A DNA stretch of 64,000 bases from CAZQQN01 sp964595485 (GTDB lineage: Bacteria > Bacteroidota > Bacteroidia > CAILMK01 > CAYYUA01), in contig CAZQQN010000007.1 of assembly GCA_964595485.1 (NCBI GenBank), positions 1 through 64,000 on the forward strand, in the 5' to 3' direction. Below, piece by piece: positions 8,606 through 18,500 of this stretch (position 1 is the stretch's first letter; each line of letters opens with the position of its first letter). Below the pieces are notes generated by a model that was not told the origin of the DNA, searched no databases, and was given only the letters and a program-made list of their open reading frames with translations. A program made the position numbers and the translations under genes.

Positions 8606-8773
8606 ATGGCCAGAAGAATTTCCGCAGGCTTTTTATTGGCAGCAACTGTTATATTGGGATCCTGTAGCCCGGACACCTGCCCATCTTTCTCTATTGACAT
8701 TGTAGAAGTCAGTAAGCATAACCTTGAAAACACAACCAACCATACTACCCAATCTCCTATATCTTTGGCTTAA
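8606..8773 (+). CDS. Very small putative lipoprotein (55 residues)
   Basis: An ATG at 8606 opens 55 codons ending in TAA at 8773. The product begins MARRISAGFLLAATVILG and continues SC, a textbook lipoprotein signal peptide with lipobox ILGSC and cysteine at residue 20; a second cysteine is at 25. The mature part is only about 35 residues, polar, with a run of Asn/Thr and no recognisable domain. It lies alone between two minus-strand genes. The signal peptide is the only evidence that it is coding; it could also be the remnant of a longer gene. Confidence 0.5.
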   Translation: MARRISAGFLLAATVILGSCSPDTCPSFSIDIVEVSKHNLENTTNHTTQSPISLA

Positions 8774-8798
8774 ATTCAGGTTTTAAATGATTATAGGC

Positions 8799-9206
8799 CT
8801 ATTTGTAATGAAAGGTTACATCTTGTTCTATCTCCTCTGAAATGCTTTGTGCTACAGGGCAATTTTTAGCAGCTTCTTCCAGTATTTCCTGTTGATAATC
8901 AGTAATGTTAGGGACTAAAATTTCAAATTCGAGGCGAATCGCTTTGACACGCCTTGGTTCAGAAGCCATTTCTTTACTAACTGCTACTTCCACATTTTCA
9001 AGCGGTATATCATGTTCATTGGCTCTTATTCCGATTAAAGTTATCATGCAGGTTGCCAATGATGTAGCTAATAAATCCGTAGGTGAAAATGCTTCCCCTT
9101 TTCCTTTATTGTCAGGCGGGGCGTCCGTATAAATAGCCTGCCCTGATCTATTGTGTGTTGCCTGTGTCCTAAGAGAACCTACGTAATGTACTTCAGAGAT
9201 TTCCAT
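8799..9206 (-). CDS. OsmC/Ohr family peroxide-related protein
   Basis: A 135-residue OsmC-family protein. These are dimeric thiol peroxidases acting on organic hydroperoxides. The two conserved cysteines are visible in SLATCMITLIG and AKNCPVAQSI, and the motif FSPTDLLATSLATC is characteristic. The ATG at 9206 (MEISEVHYVG) is preferred over the TTG at 9221. Its role in detoxification is inferred from the family; this branch is often annotated only as OsmC-like. Its neighbours offer no further clue. Confidence 0.9.
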   Translation of the reverse strand: MEISEVHYVGSLRTQATHNRSGQAIYTDAPPDNKGKGEAFSPTDLLATSLATCMITLIGIRANEHDIPLENVEVAVSKEMASEPRRVKAIRLEFEILVPNITDYQQEILEEAAKNCPVAQSISEEIEQDVTFHYK

Positions 9207-9268
9207 AGAAAAAAATTTCAACTATTCATTTATTAATTTTGTTACAATGCTAAATTTTTGGTAAATCT

Positions 9269-10033
9269 ATGGCAAAGATTTGGCAAAATCAAATTTTGAT
9301 ACTCCTCTTATTAATTGGCATTGTCAGTCAGACTGCTGGTCAGGAGATTTCACCATCTGACAAATCCAATGATACCGGCGTAGATATTATGAAGGAACAT
9401 ACCCTTAAAGGGGGTGGTTTTATTCATACCAATGGGTGGGGTTTAGGTATACAATATGCCAAAAATCAAAATCGCCACCGAAATACGCTTTACAATTTTG
9501 ACTTGGTACTTTCACTAAAGCATCCAAAAGAGGTCAAAAAAATCAATCCCCGTTATGAACAAGCAAACTCCTACGTTTTTGGGCGGGAAAATGCTTTAAT
9601 GGTTGCCAGACCTACCTGGGGCCAGCAGTTCAGAATTGCTGAAAAAGAAGCTGATTTAGGAATCAGGGTTGATTTAAATATCTCAGCGGGCCCTAATCTT
9701 GGGTTATTAAAACCTGTTTATATTGAAGTTATCAAGGAAAACCGCGAAGGAGACTTGTTTCGCGAAGTTGAGCGATATGATCCCCGAAAGCATCCTAATC
9801 AGGCAAAAATTTTTGGTGGGGCATCTTTTTTAAGAGGAATTGATGAAATAAATGTACAGCCTGGCTTTAGTACCAAAGCAGGACTTTCTTTTGCCTGGGA
9901 CGATTTCAAAAGTATTGAAACAGGCGTTATGGTTGATGCATTTCCGCGTAGTATGCCTATTTTTGCTTTTATTGATAACAAGCAACTGTTTATTAATTTA
10001 TATTTGGACTTTAGTTTTGGAAAACATTGGTAA
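9269..10033 (+). CDS. Conserved outer-membrane or periplasmic protein next to lipA
   Basis: A 254-residue secreted protein with a clear signal peptide (hydrophobic core ILILLLLIGIVSQTAG, likely cleaved after it). The mature part has alternating beta-strand-like segments (GGFIHTNGWGLGIQYAKN, LFINLYLDFSFGKHW) and ends in an aromatic residue, as outer-membrane barrels often do. I do not recognise a named family. It ends 15 nt before lipA and is likely cotranscribed with it; a link to lipoate is not otherwise indicated. Confidence 0.7.
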   Translation: MAKIWQNQILILLLLIGIVSQTAGQEISPSDKSNDTGVDIMKEHTLKGGGFIHTNGWGLGIQYAKNQNRHRNTLYNFDLVLSLKHPKEVKKINPRYEQANSYVFGRENALMVARPTWGQQFRIAEKEADLGIRVDLNISAGPNLGLLKPVYIEVIKENREGDLFREVERYDPRKHPNQAKIFGGASFLRGIDEINVQPGFSTKAGLSFAWDDFKSIETGVMVDAFPRSMPIFAFIDNKQLFINLYLDFSFGKHW

Positions 10034-10048
10034 ATTGAGATTTGGATT

Positions 10049-10990
10049 ATGAATGAAAGTTTAGCAACTAAAAATACAACCGACAAAAAAGCTCAAAAAG
10101 AGACAAAAAAGCACAGGAGCAAGCCCCCTTGGTTAAAGGTTAAGCTTCCAACAGGCGATAACTATAAAAATGTGCGGAAGATTGTAGATGATTACAAGCT
10201 GCATACCATCTGCCAAAGTGGTAACTGCCCGAATATGGGAGAATGCTGGGGAAGAGGCACGGCCACGTTCATGATATTGGGTAATACCTGCACTAGATCC
10301 TGCTCTTTTTGTGCCGTAGCTACCGGTAAACCACAGGAATATGACGATGGTGAGCCACAAAGGGTAGCTGAGGCCATTCAATTAATGGGATTGAACCATG
10401 CTGTAATTACTTCTGTAAACCGCGATGAATTGGAAGATAAAGGGTCAACAATTTGGGCTGAAACCATCCGCTTGATCAAAGAATACAACCCACAAACTAC
10501 TCAAGAGGTGCTCATCCCTGATTTTAAAGCTGACTGGCAAGCCCTTCAACGTGTTATAGATCAGAATCCAGAGGTAATTTCGCATAACATGGAAACAGTG
10601 AAATCCCTCTACCGGAAAATCAGGCCCCAGGCTAAATATTACCGCAGTCTCGAACAACTAAGGCGCACCAAAGAACAAGGGGTTCGAACCAAAACTGGTT
10701 TTATGCTTGGATTAGGTGAAAGTGATGATGATGTTTACCAAATATTAGCCGATTTAAGAGATGTAGGGGTTGATGTTGTGACTATTGGTCAATATTTACA
10801 ACCAACCAATAAGCATCTTAACATCTCTCATTTCGTTCCCCCGGAAAAGTTCCAGCAATTCAAAGAAGTTGGTGATGAAATGGGGTTTGATTATGTGGAG
10901 TCAGGGCCGCTTGTACGCTCCTCTTATCATGCAGAGCGTCACGTTTACCCCAATAAAAAAGGATTGAATTCAACACCTGTAAATAATTAA
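10049..10990 (+). CDS. lipA: Lipoyl synthase
   Basis: Radical-SAM enzyme that inserts two sulfurs into the octanoyl chain on lipoyl domains. The 313 residues contain both clusters: the auxiliary 4Fe-4S cysteines C55, C60 and C66 (CQSGNCPNMGEC) and the radical-SAM cysteines C81, C85 and C88 (CTRSCSFC). The C-terminal RSSYHAE holds the serine that caps the auxiliary cluster. The N-terminus is a lysine-rich tail. All key residues are present. LipB is not in this window. Confidence 0.97.
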   Translation: MNESLATKNTTDKKAQKETKKHRSKPPWLKVKLPTGDNYKNVRKIVDDYKLHTICQSGNCPNMGECWGRGTATFMILGNTCTRSCSFCAVATGKPQEYDDGEPQRVAEAIQLMGLNHAVITSVNRDELEDKGSTIWAETIRLIKEYNPQTTQEVLIPDFKADWQALQRVIDQNPEVISHNMETVKSLYRKIRPQAKYYRSLEQLRRTKEQGVRTKTGFMLGLGESDDDVYQILADLRDVGVDVVTIGQYLQPTNKHLNISHFVPPEKFQQFKEVGDEMGFDYVESGPLVRSSYHAERHVYPNKKGLNSTPVNN

Positions 10991-11015
10991 TTTTGCTTAT
11001 TAAAAATCTTTTATT

Positions 11016-14000
11016 ATGACAACAAAAAATCGTATTGTAGCAACTTCACTGGGTTTAATCATGACAGCAGGAGCCTTTATGTTTCTGCAGGGTAATTCCT
11101 ATGGGCCGGAATATTACGAGGCTTATACACCTTCTGATAAAACCTTTTTTATTGAATCGGAAGAAGGTGAGAAAAATGAGTCTGCTAAGGGACATAGTGA
11201 TTACATGTCGCTAATTATGGCAAACCCGTTAACTGGTGATGTTGCTGCGACAGATGTTAAAAAGGCGATTGATCAAGCCAATAACAATCCCTCTTACAAA
11301 CGCCAAAGGGCTGATCATATTAGATGGCAAAACCAGGGGCCGGATAACGTAGGCGGGCGCACAAGGGCTATCGTTGCAGACAATCAAAATAAAAGGGTTG
11401 TCTATGCTGGTGGCGTAAGTGGTGGCCTCTGGAAATCCACCAATAGTGGTTCTTCATGGCAACCTGTAAAATATGAAGGTTCTGACCAGTACAAAAGTTT
11501 AGCTATTGTCTGCATGGAGCAAGCATCCAATGGGGACATCTATTTTGGTACAGGAGAGCAAGGATTTTCTTATGAAGGTGCTTACAAAGATGGTTTTGGT
11601 GGTAAAACAGGCCATATGGGTATGGGAATGTGGAAGTCAACGGATGGTGGTGAAACATGGAAACACTTAGAGTCCACTATTCCTGATAATCCTTTTATTA
11701 ATGGTGTTGAAGCCTGGAGTAACATTCATGAATTGGCCATTGACGCAGATGATCCGAAGCACATATTCGCAGGCACTGACAGGGGATTAATGGTATCTAA
11801 TGATGGTGGCGATAGTTGGAGCAAAAAGGATATGGGATCTTCAGGTCAGTTTACCAATGAGGAATTTTTGGAAGTTAACTGCTCGCCTGATGGCAATACA
11901 GTTTTTGCGGCTACCCAGTCAAAGCTCTTCAGATCAACCGATGATGGGAACTCTTTCAATTTGGTGAACACAAGTAATCAAAATACGCTCCCGGATTTTA
12001 ACCTTGGTCGTATTGAAACAGCCATTTCGCCAAGCGATAATCAATATGTCTATATAACCTGCGTAAATCCTGGAGAAACTTTCGGTTCTGTTGATGATTT
12101 AGAAGGAATTTACCAATCTCAGGATAATGGAGAAAGTTGGTCACCCATTGCTAAAGGAGGTGGTTTCTTCGATCCCTTCTCAAGAGGTGGAAGAGTAGCG
12201 CAAGGAAGTTGGGATAATGTGATTGCTGTTGACCCAACTCAAAAGGACCGTATTTTCGTAGCAGGGATTCACTTCTGGCTATGGGATGGTGGCGGAGATG
12301 GCGATGCCAATGGTGAGTGGAGCCAATCAGCTTCTCCAAGGGATTTTAATAGCAATAAGCGTTACATGCATGTTGACCATCATGAAATAACCTTCGACAT
12401 GGATGCCGACCCACCGATTATGTATATAGGCAATGATGGGGGTATTTTCAGAACAAGAGGAGATTTCACTAATAGAGAACTCCCGAAGTATAAAGAGATC
12501 AATACAGGTTACAATACAGCCCAATTCTATGCCATGGATGCCTCAAAAAGGGGTGATGTTATTGGCGGTACACAAGACAACAATACCCTCATACGGCTAA
12601 GGAACGGTTATACCGGAAAAAGCTACGAATCAGCCATTGGCGGGGATGGATTTTATGCTGAAATTTCGGATATGAATAACGATGTATACATTGGGGAAAG
12701 CCAAGGGGCAAATATTGGAAGATCTCAGGATGCTGGCGAAAGTATTGACATTTTATCTTTTGATGACATTAACAATAAAGATCAAAAATCACCTTTTAAT
12801 ACACCTTTTAGGTTGTATGAAAACAGGAATGACCAATTAAGCCAAGACTCTATTGCGGTTGCTGCTCCGGAAGATGTTGTAATGGCAAAAGGGGAAACCT
12901 TTACTACCAATCAGCCCATTCCCAAAGATTCTTTAACCAATGTCCAATTACAATATTTCACAGAAGATACTGTTAACTTCAGTGAAACAACTACAAGTGA
13001 TGGGGTTGAAGCATTTGAAGTTTTAAGAAACCTGGCGAATGTTGACCCTAACAACTTCCAACAATCCAGTGCTAATAGTTTTACGCCGGTGAAAGATATT
13101 GCTGAGTTACCCGGCAAAACCATTTCTGTGCTGAGTAAAAATGGGATTGAATTTAATTACACGTTTAAGCAGGGACTTGCACCGCTTGAAACCGTAAAGG
13201 TACAAGATCCGGTGAGAACACTCTTTACCATGCCACTGCGCGGTGAGATTTGGCTCACACCTGGTATGTTGGACTTTGGCTCGAGTCCTTCCTGGTTTAA
13301 GTTAAGCAATATTAGCTTAAGGACTCCGCTAACAGTGGGATATTCTCCCGATGGCAATACTGTTTTCGTGGGAGGATGGGATAGAAATATTGGCCGTCTC
13401 TATCGTGTTACCGGGCTACGACATGCCTATTTCAAAAAAGGCGAATTTGATCCGTCAAACCTTGATGTTAAGGAAATTGAAACTTTCCAAAATGTTGTTA
13501 CTGGTGTGAGCGCTGATCCGAACAACGGGGATAACGTTATTGTGACTTGTGGTAATTACGGTAGTGGTAATCATGTTTTTTATTCGCAAAATGCTTTAGA
13601 CACAGCAAACCCTGTCAATTTCAGCCCGCTTGACAAAGCAGGCCCTTCAGACGCCAGTCTACCAAATATGCCTGTTTATGATGGTCTTTTCAGAATGGAC
13701 TCTTCTAACCAGGTTTTTGTCGGCACTGAAATGGGTATGTGGTTCCTTGACTTAAATAAACAAAGTCAGGGTTGGTTAGAAGTAAACGAAGGAATGCCAA
13801 GAGTACCTGTTCATCAGATAAGGCAAATTAAACCTGCTGTATGGGCAGCCGGGCCTCGAATATACGCTGCTACCCACGGAAGGGGTATCTATTACACCTC
13901 CTCTACCAACCCAAATTCCGGCGTGGACGAATGGAAAGCCGATGAAAGCAGTGATTTTGAGCCAGAATTAAGGGTTTACCCCAATCCTGCTAGTACCTTT

Positions 14001-14213
14001 ACTAAGGTAGATTTAGATATACCAAAAGGTGCAAATGGTCAACTCCAATTGGTCAATATGAGGGGTAAAGTGGTAAAAAATAGGCTTGTCTCCGGAAAAA
14101 ATGGAAAGCAACAATTGCGATTCCAGGTTTCTGGTCTTGAAAAAGGCAATTATATATTGCGGATGAGTGGTAACGATTTTGACAAAACCGCAAAATTGAC
14201 TATTTCCCAATAA
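11016..14213 (+). CDS. Large secreted BNR/VPS10-like propeller protein with T9SS sorting domain (copy 1)
   Basis: A 1,065-residue secreted protein. An N-terminal signal segment is followed by a beta-propeller with sialidase-type Asp boxes (STNSGSSW, STDGGETW, SNDGGDSW, STDDGNSF, SQDNGESW) and the motif GPDNVGGRTRAI. After about residue 900 comes a T9SS type A sorting domain beginning LRVYPNPAST and ending KLTISQ. T9SS cargo of this kind is exported across the outer membrane and is attached to the cell surface or released. Such proteins are often annotated as glycosyl hydrolases, but I see no proof of enzymatic activity. A close paralogue follows immediately (14336-17425). Confidence 0.85.
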   Translation: MTTKNRIVATSLGLIMTAGAFMFLQGNSYGPEYYEAYTPSDKTFFIESEEGEKNESAKGHSDYMSLIMANPLTGDVAATDVKKAIDQANNNPSYKRQRADHIRWQNQGPDNVGGRTRAIVADNQNKRVVYAGGVSGGLWKSTNSGSSWQPVKYEGSDQYKSLAIVCMEQASNGDIYFGTGEQGFSYEGAYKDGFGGKTGHMGMGMWKSTDGGETWKHLESTIPDNPFINGVEAWSNIHELAIDADDPKHIFAGTDRGLMVSNDGGDSWSKKDMGSSGQFTNEEFLEVNCSPDGNTVFAATQSKLFRSTDDGNSFNLVNTSNQNTLPDFNLGRIETAISPSDNQYVYITCVNPGETFGSVDDLEGIYQSQDNGESWSPIAKGGGFFDPFSRGGRVAQGSWDNVIAVDPTQKDRIFVAGIHFWLWDGGGDGDANGEWSQSASPRDFNSNKRYMHVDHHEITFDMDADPPIMYIGNDGGIFRTRGDFTNRELPKYKEINTGYNTAQFYAMDASKRGDVIGGTQDNNTLIRLRNGYTGKSYESAIGGDGFYAEISDMNNDVYIGESQGANIGRSQDAGESIDILSFDDINNKDQKSPFNTPFRLYENRNDQLSQDSIAVAAPEDVVMAKGETFTTNQPIPKDSLTNVQLQYFTEDTVNFSETTTSDGVEAFEVLRNLANVDPNNFQQSSANSFTPVKDIAELPGKTISVLSKNGIEFNYTFKQGLAPLETVKVQDPVRTLFTMPLRGEIWLTPGMLDFGSSPSWFKLSNISLRTPLTVGYSPDGNTVFVGGWDRNIGRLYRVTGLRHAYFKKGEFDPSNLDVKEIETFQNVVTGVSADPNNGDNVIVTCGNYGSGNHVFYSQNALDTANPVNFSPLDKAGPSDASLPNMPVYDGLFRMDSSNQVFVGTEMGMWFLDLNKQSQGWLEVNEGMPRVPVHQIRQIKPAVWAAGPRIYAATHGRGIYYTSSTNPNSGVDEWKADESSDFEPELRVYPNPASTFTKVDLDIPKGANGQLQLVNMRGKVVKNRLVSGKNGKQQLRFQVSGLEKGNYILRMSGNDFDKTAKLTISQ

Positions 14214-14240
14214 TTATTTAGCCTTTTGATTTAGAATAGA

Positions 14241-14274
14241 AAAGCCCTGCCAATTTTTTGGCGGGGTTTTTTTT
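14241..14274 (+). terminator. Intrinsic terminator between the two paralogues
   Basis: Stem CCCTGCC / GGCGGGG with an AT loop, followed by eight T residues. It separates the two large paralogous genes, suggesting that each has its own promoter. Confidence 0.85.
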
Positions 14275-14335
14275 GCCCTTTGGTTACCAATTGATCATCT
14301 TTATGTATTGATTAGTGAAACCAAACTTGCTTGTT

Positions 14336-17300
14336 ATGAAAAGGATAATTTTTTATTTGGCTACCACTCTCACTGTTTTTTTATTAGGCTTATTCATGAC
14401 TGAAGAAACTTTTAGCCCGCAGTACAAGGGTCCTTTACATTATCAAGCTTTTCAGCCTAATGAAAAAGTTTTTTATACTGGTGATGAAAAGAAAATTGAA
14501 GGGAATTATGCCGAAGGTCATGCTCGGTACCTTTCTTTAATCAGGGCCAATCCATTTACCGGTAAAGTGAGTGCAGGAGCGGTCAAAAAGGCAGTTAAGC
14601 AAGCCAATGAGAACCCTGTTTATAAAAAGCAAAACAACGATTTTAGTTGGCAAAGCAAAGGTCCGGACAATATAGGTGGACGTACCAGAGCGATTGTAAC
14701 CAGTAACCAAGAGGATAATGTAGTTTTTGCAGGAGGAGTTAGTGGGGGTTTATGGCGCTCTGACAACGGAGGTACATCATGGCAGCCTGTACCTTATGAA
14801 GGTGCTAATCGATATAAAAGTTTATCCATTGTTTGCATGGAGCAAGCTTCTAATGGGGGTATTTATTTTGGTACAGGGGAGCAAGGATTCGCCGCAGGGT
14901 CTTACAAGACCGGAAGAAGTGGTAAGACAGGTCATATAGGAATGGGAATGTGGAAATCAACTGATGATGGGGAAACCTGGAAACACCTAAAAAACACTAT
15001 TCCTAACAGCCCTTTTACTTCCTCAACAGATGGCTGGAATAATGTCCATGAATTAACCATCCATCCCGAAAAACCTGAAATGGTACTTGCAGCAACGGAT
15101 AAGGGAATCAAAATCTCAAAAGATGGTGGTCAGAGCTGGTCAAAATCTTCAGTGGGAGATAATGGGCTGTATTCGAATAATGTTTTTTTAGAAGTCATCT
15201 TTTCGCCTAATGGATCAACGGTTTATGCTGCCAGTAAGGAAAAAGTTTTCAAATCTACCGATAAAGGCCAAAATTTTACAATGTTAAATGACAGTGATCA
15301 GGATGCATTACCTAAGTCAGGTCTTGGTAGGATAGAAATAGCAATTGCCCCTAGCGATCCCGACTTTGTCTACCTTAGCATGGTTAGTGGAAGTTTTGAT
15401 ACAAGGGATCAATTAAGAGGTATTTATTTATCCAGGGATAATGGTGATACTTGGGAAACTTTGGCTAAAGGGAGTGGTTTATTTTATCCATTTTCCAGAG
15501 GCGGCAATTTTGCCCAAGGCACTTATAACAATGCGATGGAGGTTGATCCAACACAAAAAGACCGATTATTTTTAGGTGGCGTTCAATTCTGGACATGGAA
15601 TGGTGGAGGTGACTTTGATGCAAAGGGACAATGGAACCAAGCCGCATCCAATCAGCAGTTTGATAAAAACGATCGCTATATGCATGTTGATCACCATGAG
15701 ATCACCTTTGATATGGATGTTAATCCACCCGTGATGTATGTGGGTAATGATGGGGGTGTGTTTAAAACAAAAGGGAATTTTACACAAGAGAATTTGCCCC
15801 GCTATAAAGAGGTTAACACTGGTTATAATACAACGCAGTTTTATGCTTTTGATGCCGCTAAAAGCGGTGATATAATGGGTGGTACGCAGGACAATAATAC
15901 CTTAAAGCTACAAAAGAATGGTTATACCGGGAAAAGTTTTGAGCCAGTGATAGGCGGAGATGGATTTTATTGTGAAATAGCTGATATTAATAACGATATT
16001 TTTATAGGTGAATCTATCAATGCTAACATTAATCGCTCCAGGGATGCTGGAGAGAGTATTGACCAGATTTCATTTGAGAAGATTGATAATTTGGGAAGTA
16101 AAACCCTTTTCAATAACCCTTTTAAACTATACGAAAACTTAAATGACAGTCTAAGCAAGGATTCCGTGACCTACTCGGCTACTAATGAAGTGGTTTTAGA
16201 AGCTGGTGAAGTGATAGATACGGTTAAAGATGAGAATCTTCCGCTGTATAACAGTGATGATGAGCACTTTAAATCACTTGGGGATCAAAGTTTTGAAGCT
16301 AAAAAAGCTATTGCGAAGTTGCCCGGAGAAAAAGTCAAAGTTTTGAGTAGGAATAGCGTTAAATTTCCTTATAAGTTAACAAAAGCATTGGCTCCATTAG
16401 ATGTTATCAAAGTGCAAGATCCGGTAAGAACTTTTTTTACCTTACCCTTGCGGAATGAAATATGGTTAACTGATCAAATGCTGAATTTCAGTGTTAACCC
16501 ATCCTGGTTCAAACTTGCGGATGTGAGCCTTCAAACGCCAATGGTCCTTGATTACACGCCAGATGGTAATACCCTTTATGTTGGTGGTTGGGATAGAAAT
16601 TTGAGCCGTCTTTACCGGATAGAAGGATTAAGGACTGCGCATTTCGATGAAGGTGAGTTTGACCAAAGTGAGCTTGATGTGCAGCTTATCGAAACATTTG
16701 AAAATGTGGTAACAGGTATCTCTATTGACCCCAATGATGAAGATAGGCTTTTGGTTACCTGTGGTAATTATGGAACCAAAAAACATGTTTTTTACAGCCA
16801 AAATGCTATGCAAGCAGCTAATGCCGTGAATTTTGAAGCGCTGGATAATCTCGGTCCGGAAGCTGCTAATCTACCCACCATGCCGGTTTATGATGGTCTG
16901 TTCAGGCAGGACTCTGCTAAGCAGGTCTTTGTTGGTACAGAAATGGGGGTTTGGTTTTTAAACCTTGATAAGCGTAATCAAGGTTGGATAGAGGTAAATG
17001 AAGGAATGCCGCGGGTTGCTACTCATATGGTTAGACAGGTTAAACCAACGGAATGGGCTACCGGACCTAGAATTTATGCAGCTACCCATGGAAGGGGGAT
17101 ATTTTATACCAGTTCTACCAATCCCAGTGCCGGCACAGATGATTGGCAAAGAGGTTCCAATTCTAATTTCGACCCCTCCTTAAAAGTTTATCCGAATCCA
17201 GCTGGGTCTTATGCAAACGTTCAATATGATGTTTCAAAAGGTTTTGATGGGTACTTGCAAGTAATAGACCTTAAAGGCCAAGTGGTTAAGCAAAACCCAA

Positions 17301-17425
17301 TTCCGGGTAATGGACGAAAAGAAACAGAGCCTATTCCTGTATCCGATTTAAAGCCGGGGACCTATATTGTAAGAATTCAGGGAAATCAATTTGATAAGCA
17401 AACCAAACTTACAATAACCCATTAA
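14336..17425 (+). CDS. Large secreted BNR/VPS10-like propeller protein with T9SS sorting domain (copy 2)
   Basis: A 1,029-residue paralogue of the preceding gene, alignable over its whole length: the same GPDNIGGRTRAIV opening, Asp boxes (SDNGGTSW, STDDGETW, SKDGGQSW, STDKGQNF, SRDNGDTW) and the T9SS tail LKVYPNPAGS ending KLTITH. The ATG at 14336 gives a normal signal peptide (MKRIIFYLATTLTVFLLGLF); the GTG at 14315 is less likely. The main differences are a shorter linker around residues 620-660 and sequence drift throughout. Function is unknown beyond cell-surface or secreted localisation. Confidence 0.85.
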   Translation: MKRIIFYLATTLTVFLLGLFMTEETFSPQYKGPLHYQAFQPNEKVFYTGDEKKIEGNYAEGHARYLSLIRANPFTGKVSAGAVKKAVKQANENPVYKKQNNDFSWQSKGPDNIGGRTRAIVTSNQEDNVVFAGGVSGGLWRSDNGGTSWQPVPYEGANRYKSLSIVCMEQASNGGIYFGTGEQGFAAGSYKTGRSGKTGHIGMGMWKSTDDGETWKHLKNTIPNSPFTSSTDGWNNVHELTIHPEKPEMVLAATDKGIKISKDGGQSWSKSSVGDNGLYSNNVFLEVIFSPNGSTVYAASKEKVFKSTDKGQNFTMLNDSDQDALPKSGLGRIEIAIAPSDPDFVYLSMVSGSFDTRDQLRGIYLSRDNGDTWETLAKGSGLFYPFSRGGNFAQGTYNNAMEVDPTQKDRLFLGGVQFWTWNGGGDFDAKGQWNQAASNQQFDKNDRYMHVDHHEITFDMDVNPPVMYVGNDGGVFKTKGNFTQENLPRYKEVNTGYNTTQFYAFDAAKSGDIMGGTQDNNTLKLQKNGYTGKSFEPVIGGDGFYCEIADINNDIFIGESINANINRSRDAGESIDQISFEKIDNLGSKTLFNNPFKLYENLNDSLSKDSVTYSATNEVVLEAGEVIDTVKDENLPLYNSDDEHFKSLGDQSFEAKKAIAKLPGEKVKVLSRNSVKFPYKLTKALAPLDVIKVQDPVRTFFTLPLRNEIWLTDQMLNFSVNPSWFKLADVSLQTPMVLDYTPDGNTLYVGGWDRNLSRLYRIEGLRTAHFDEGEFDQSELDVQLIETFENVVTGISIDPNDEDRLLVTCGNYGTKKHVFYSQNAMQAANAVNFEALDNLGPEAANLPTMPVYDGLFRQDSAKQVFVGTEMGVWFLNLDKRNQGWIEVNEGMPRVATHMVRQVKPTEWATGPRIYAATHGRGIFYTSSTNPSAGTDDWQRGSNSNFDPSLKVYPNPAGSYANVQYDVSKGFDGYLQVIDLKGQVVKQNPIPGNGRKETEPIPVSDLKPGTYIVRIQGNQFDKQTKLTITH

Positions 17426-17513
17426 ACCCTGAATTTCCTATCCTTTTTATCACCTTGTTAGCCTTATGCCATCGGGGCTTTTGATGGGATTAAAAATTCA
17501 GTCTAAAAATTGA

Positions 17514-18500
17514 TTATACCATCAGAAGATTACAACCCCTGATGTCTGCATTATCGAAGCGCCCTAACACCCTGAATGAACCATCATTAAATTTTTCGCC
17601 GAGATCCTGTGTTCCAATAAAAGCACAAGAATCAATGTTTGCCAGGTCAACAATATTGAGCGCTCCCTTACCTGTTGTTGAGATAGAAAAAGGATCATAC
17701 GGATCCCTTATGAAAACATCCATCCATGGAGGTGTCTGAAAAATGCCATTATCTTTGGAATAAGCCTGAGACAATAACTCCGTCATACCATACTCTGAAT
17801 GAATATTAGGAAGCTGGAATTGCTTTTTTAATGTAGCATGAAGCTCCTCTCGCACCATTTCCTTTCTTTGTCCTTTCATTCCTCCTGTTTCCATGACAGT
17901 TATACCTGAAAGGTCCATTGGGTAATGCTCTGCGAAGGATAATAAGGCATAACTGACGCCAATTAACAAGGTTGGGACTTTTCGTGATTGAAGGTCTTGC
18001 AGTTGCCTGGCCAATGCGTCATATTCATCTGAATAAAATCCACTTTCTTTGTAGGAGCTTGTTTTAATCAAATAATTCACCATATAGATTAATGAGGCAT
18101 TGGGGTTATCTAGGTAAGTCGGTAAAAGGGCTACAATGGCACAATTTTCAGGATTGCCGTAAAAAAGTTTGAAACATTTGAGAAGCGACTTGTTATAAAC
18201 ATTAAGGTTCCGAATATGATGCTTTGATTGTTCTGAGCTGGCTGTGCCACTGCTAAAAAAAGTTGTTTCGGGCTTAAAATGGTCGGTTTTGACTTCATGC
18301 TTTTTAAAAAATTCAACAGGTAGGAACGGTATATCGGTGATGGTAGTTATTTTGGAGGCGTTGGTTTTGGCGTAATGAAGAAATGAGTGTATAGTAGGAT
18401 TATGCTTTGCTTGATATTGGAAAAGCTCAAGGGCGTACCTTTCAAAATCTCGAGAATGAAAATCTGTAAATGATTTTCTGAAAAAATCAATAGAGGCCAT
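17514..18500 (-). CDS. LuxE/PaaK-like acyltransferase
   Basis: A 328-residue member of the acyl-protein synthetase (LuxE) branch of adenylate-forming enzymes. Visible motifs include FFSSGTASSEQSKH (nucleotide loop region), MVNYLIKTSSYKESGFY, MKGQRKEMVREEL and IHSEYGMTELLSQ, the YGMTE motif of the superfamily. In luminous bacteria LuxE activates fatty acids; here there are no lux genes, and similar proteins in this phylum are of unknown substrate. The ATG at 18500 is used; the TTG at 18524 would add eight residues. This ATG shares two bases with the ATG of the divergent lipoprotein gene. Confidence 0.82.
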   Translation of the reverse strand: MASIDFFRKSFTDFHSRDFERYALELFQYQAKHNPTIHSFLHYAKTNASKITTITDIPFLPVEFFKKHEVKTDHFKPETTFFSSGTASSEQSKHHIRNLNVYNKSLLKCFKLFYGNPENCAIVALLPTYLDNPNASLIYMVNYLIKTSSYKESGFYSDEYDALARQLQDLQSRKVPTLLIGVSYALLSFAEHYPMDLSGITVMETGGMKGQRKEMVREELHATLKKQFQLPNIHSEYGMTELLSQAYSKDNGIFQTPPWMDVFIRDPYDPFSISTTGKGALNIVDLANIDSCAFIGTQDLGEKFNDGSFRVLGRFDNADIRGCNLLMV

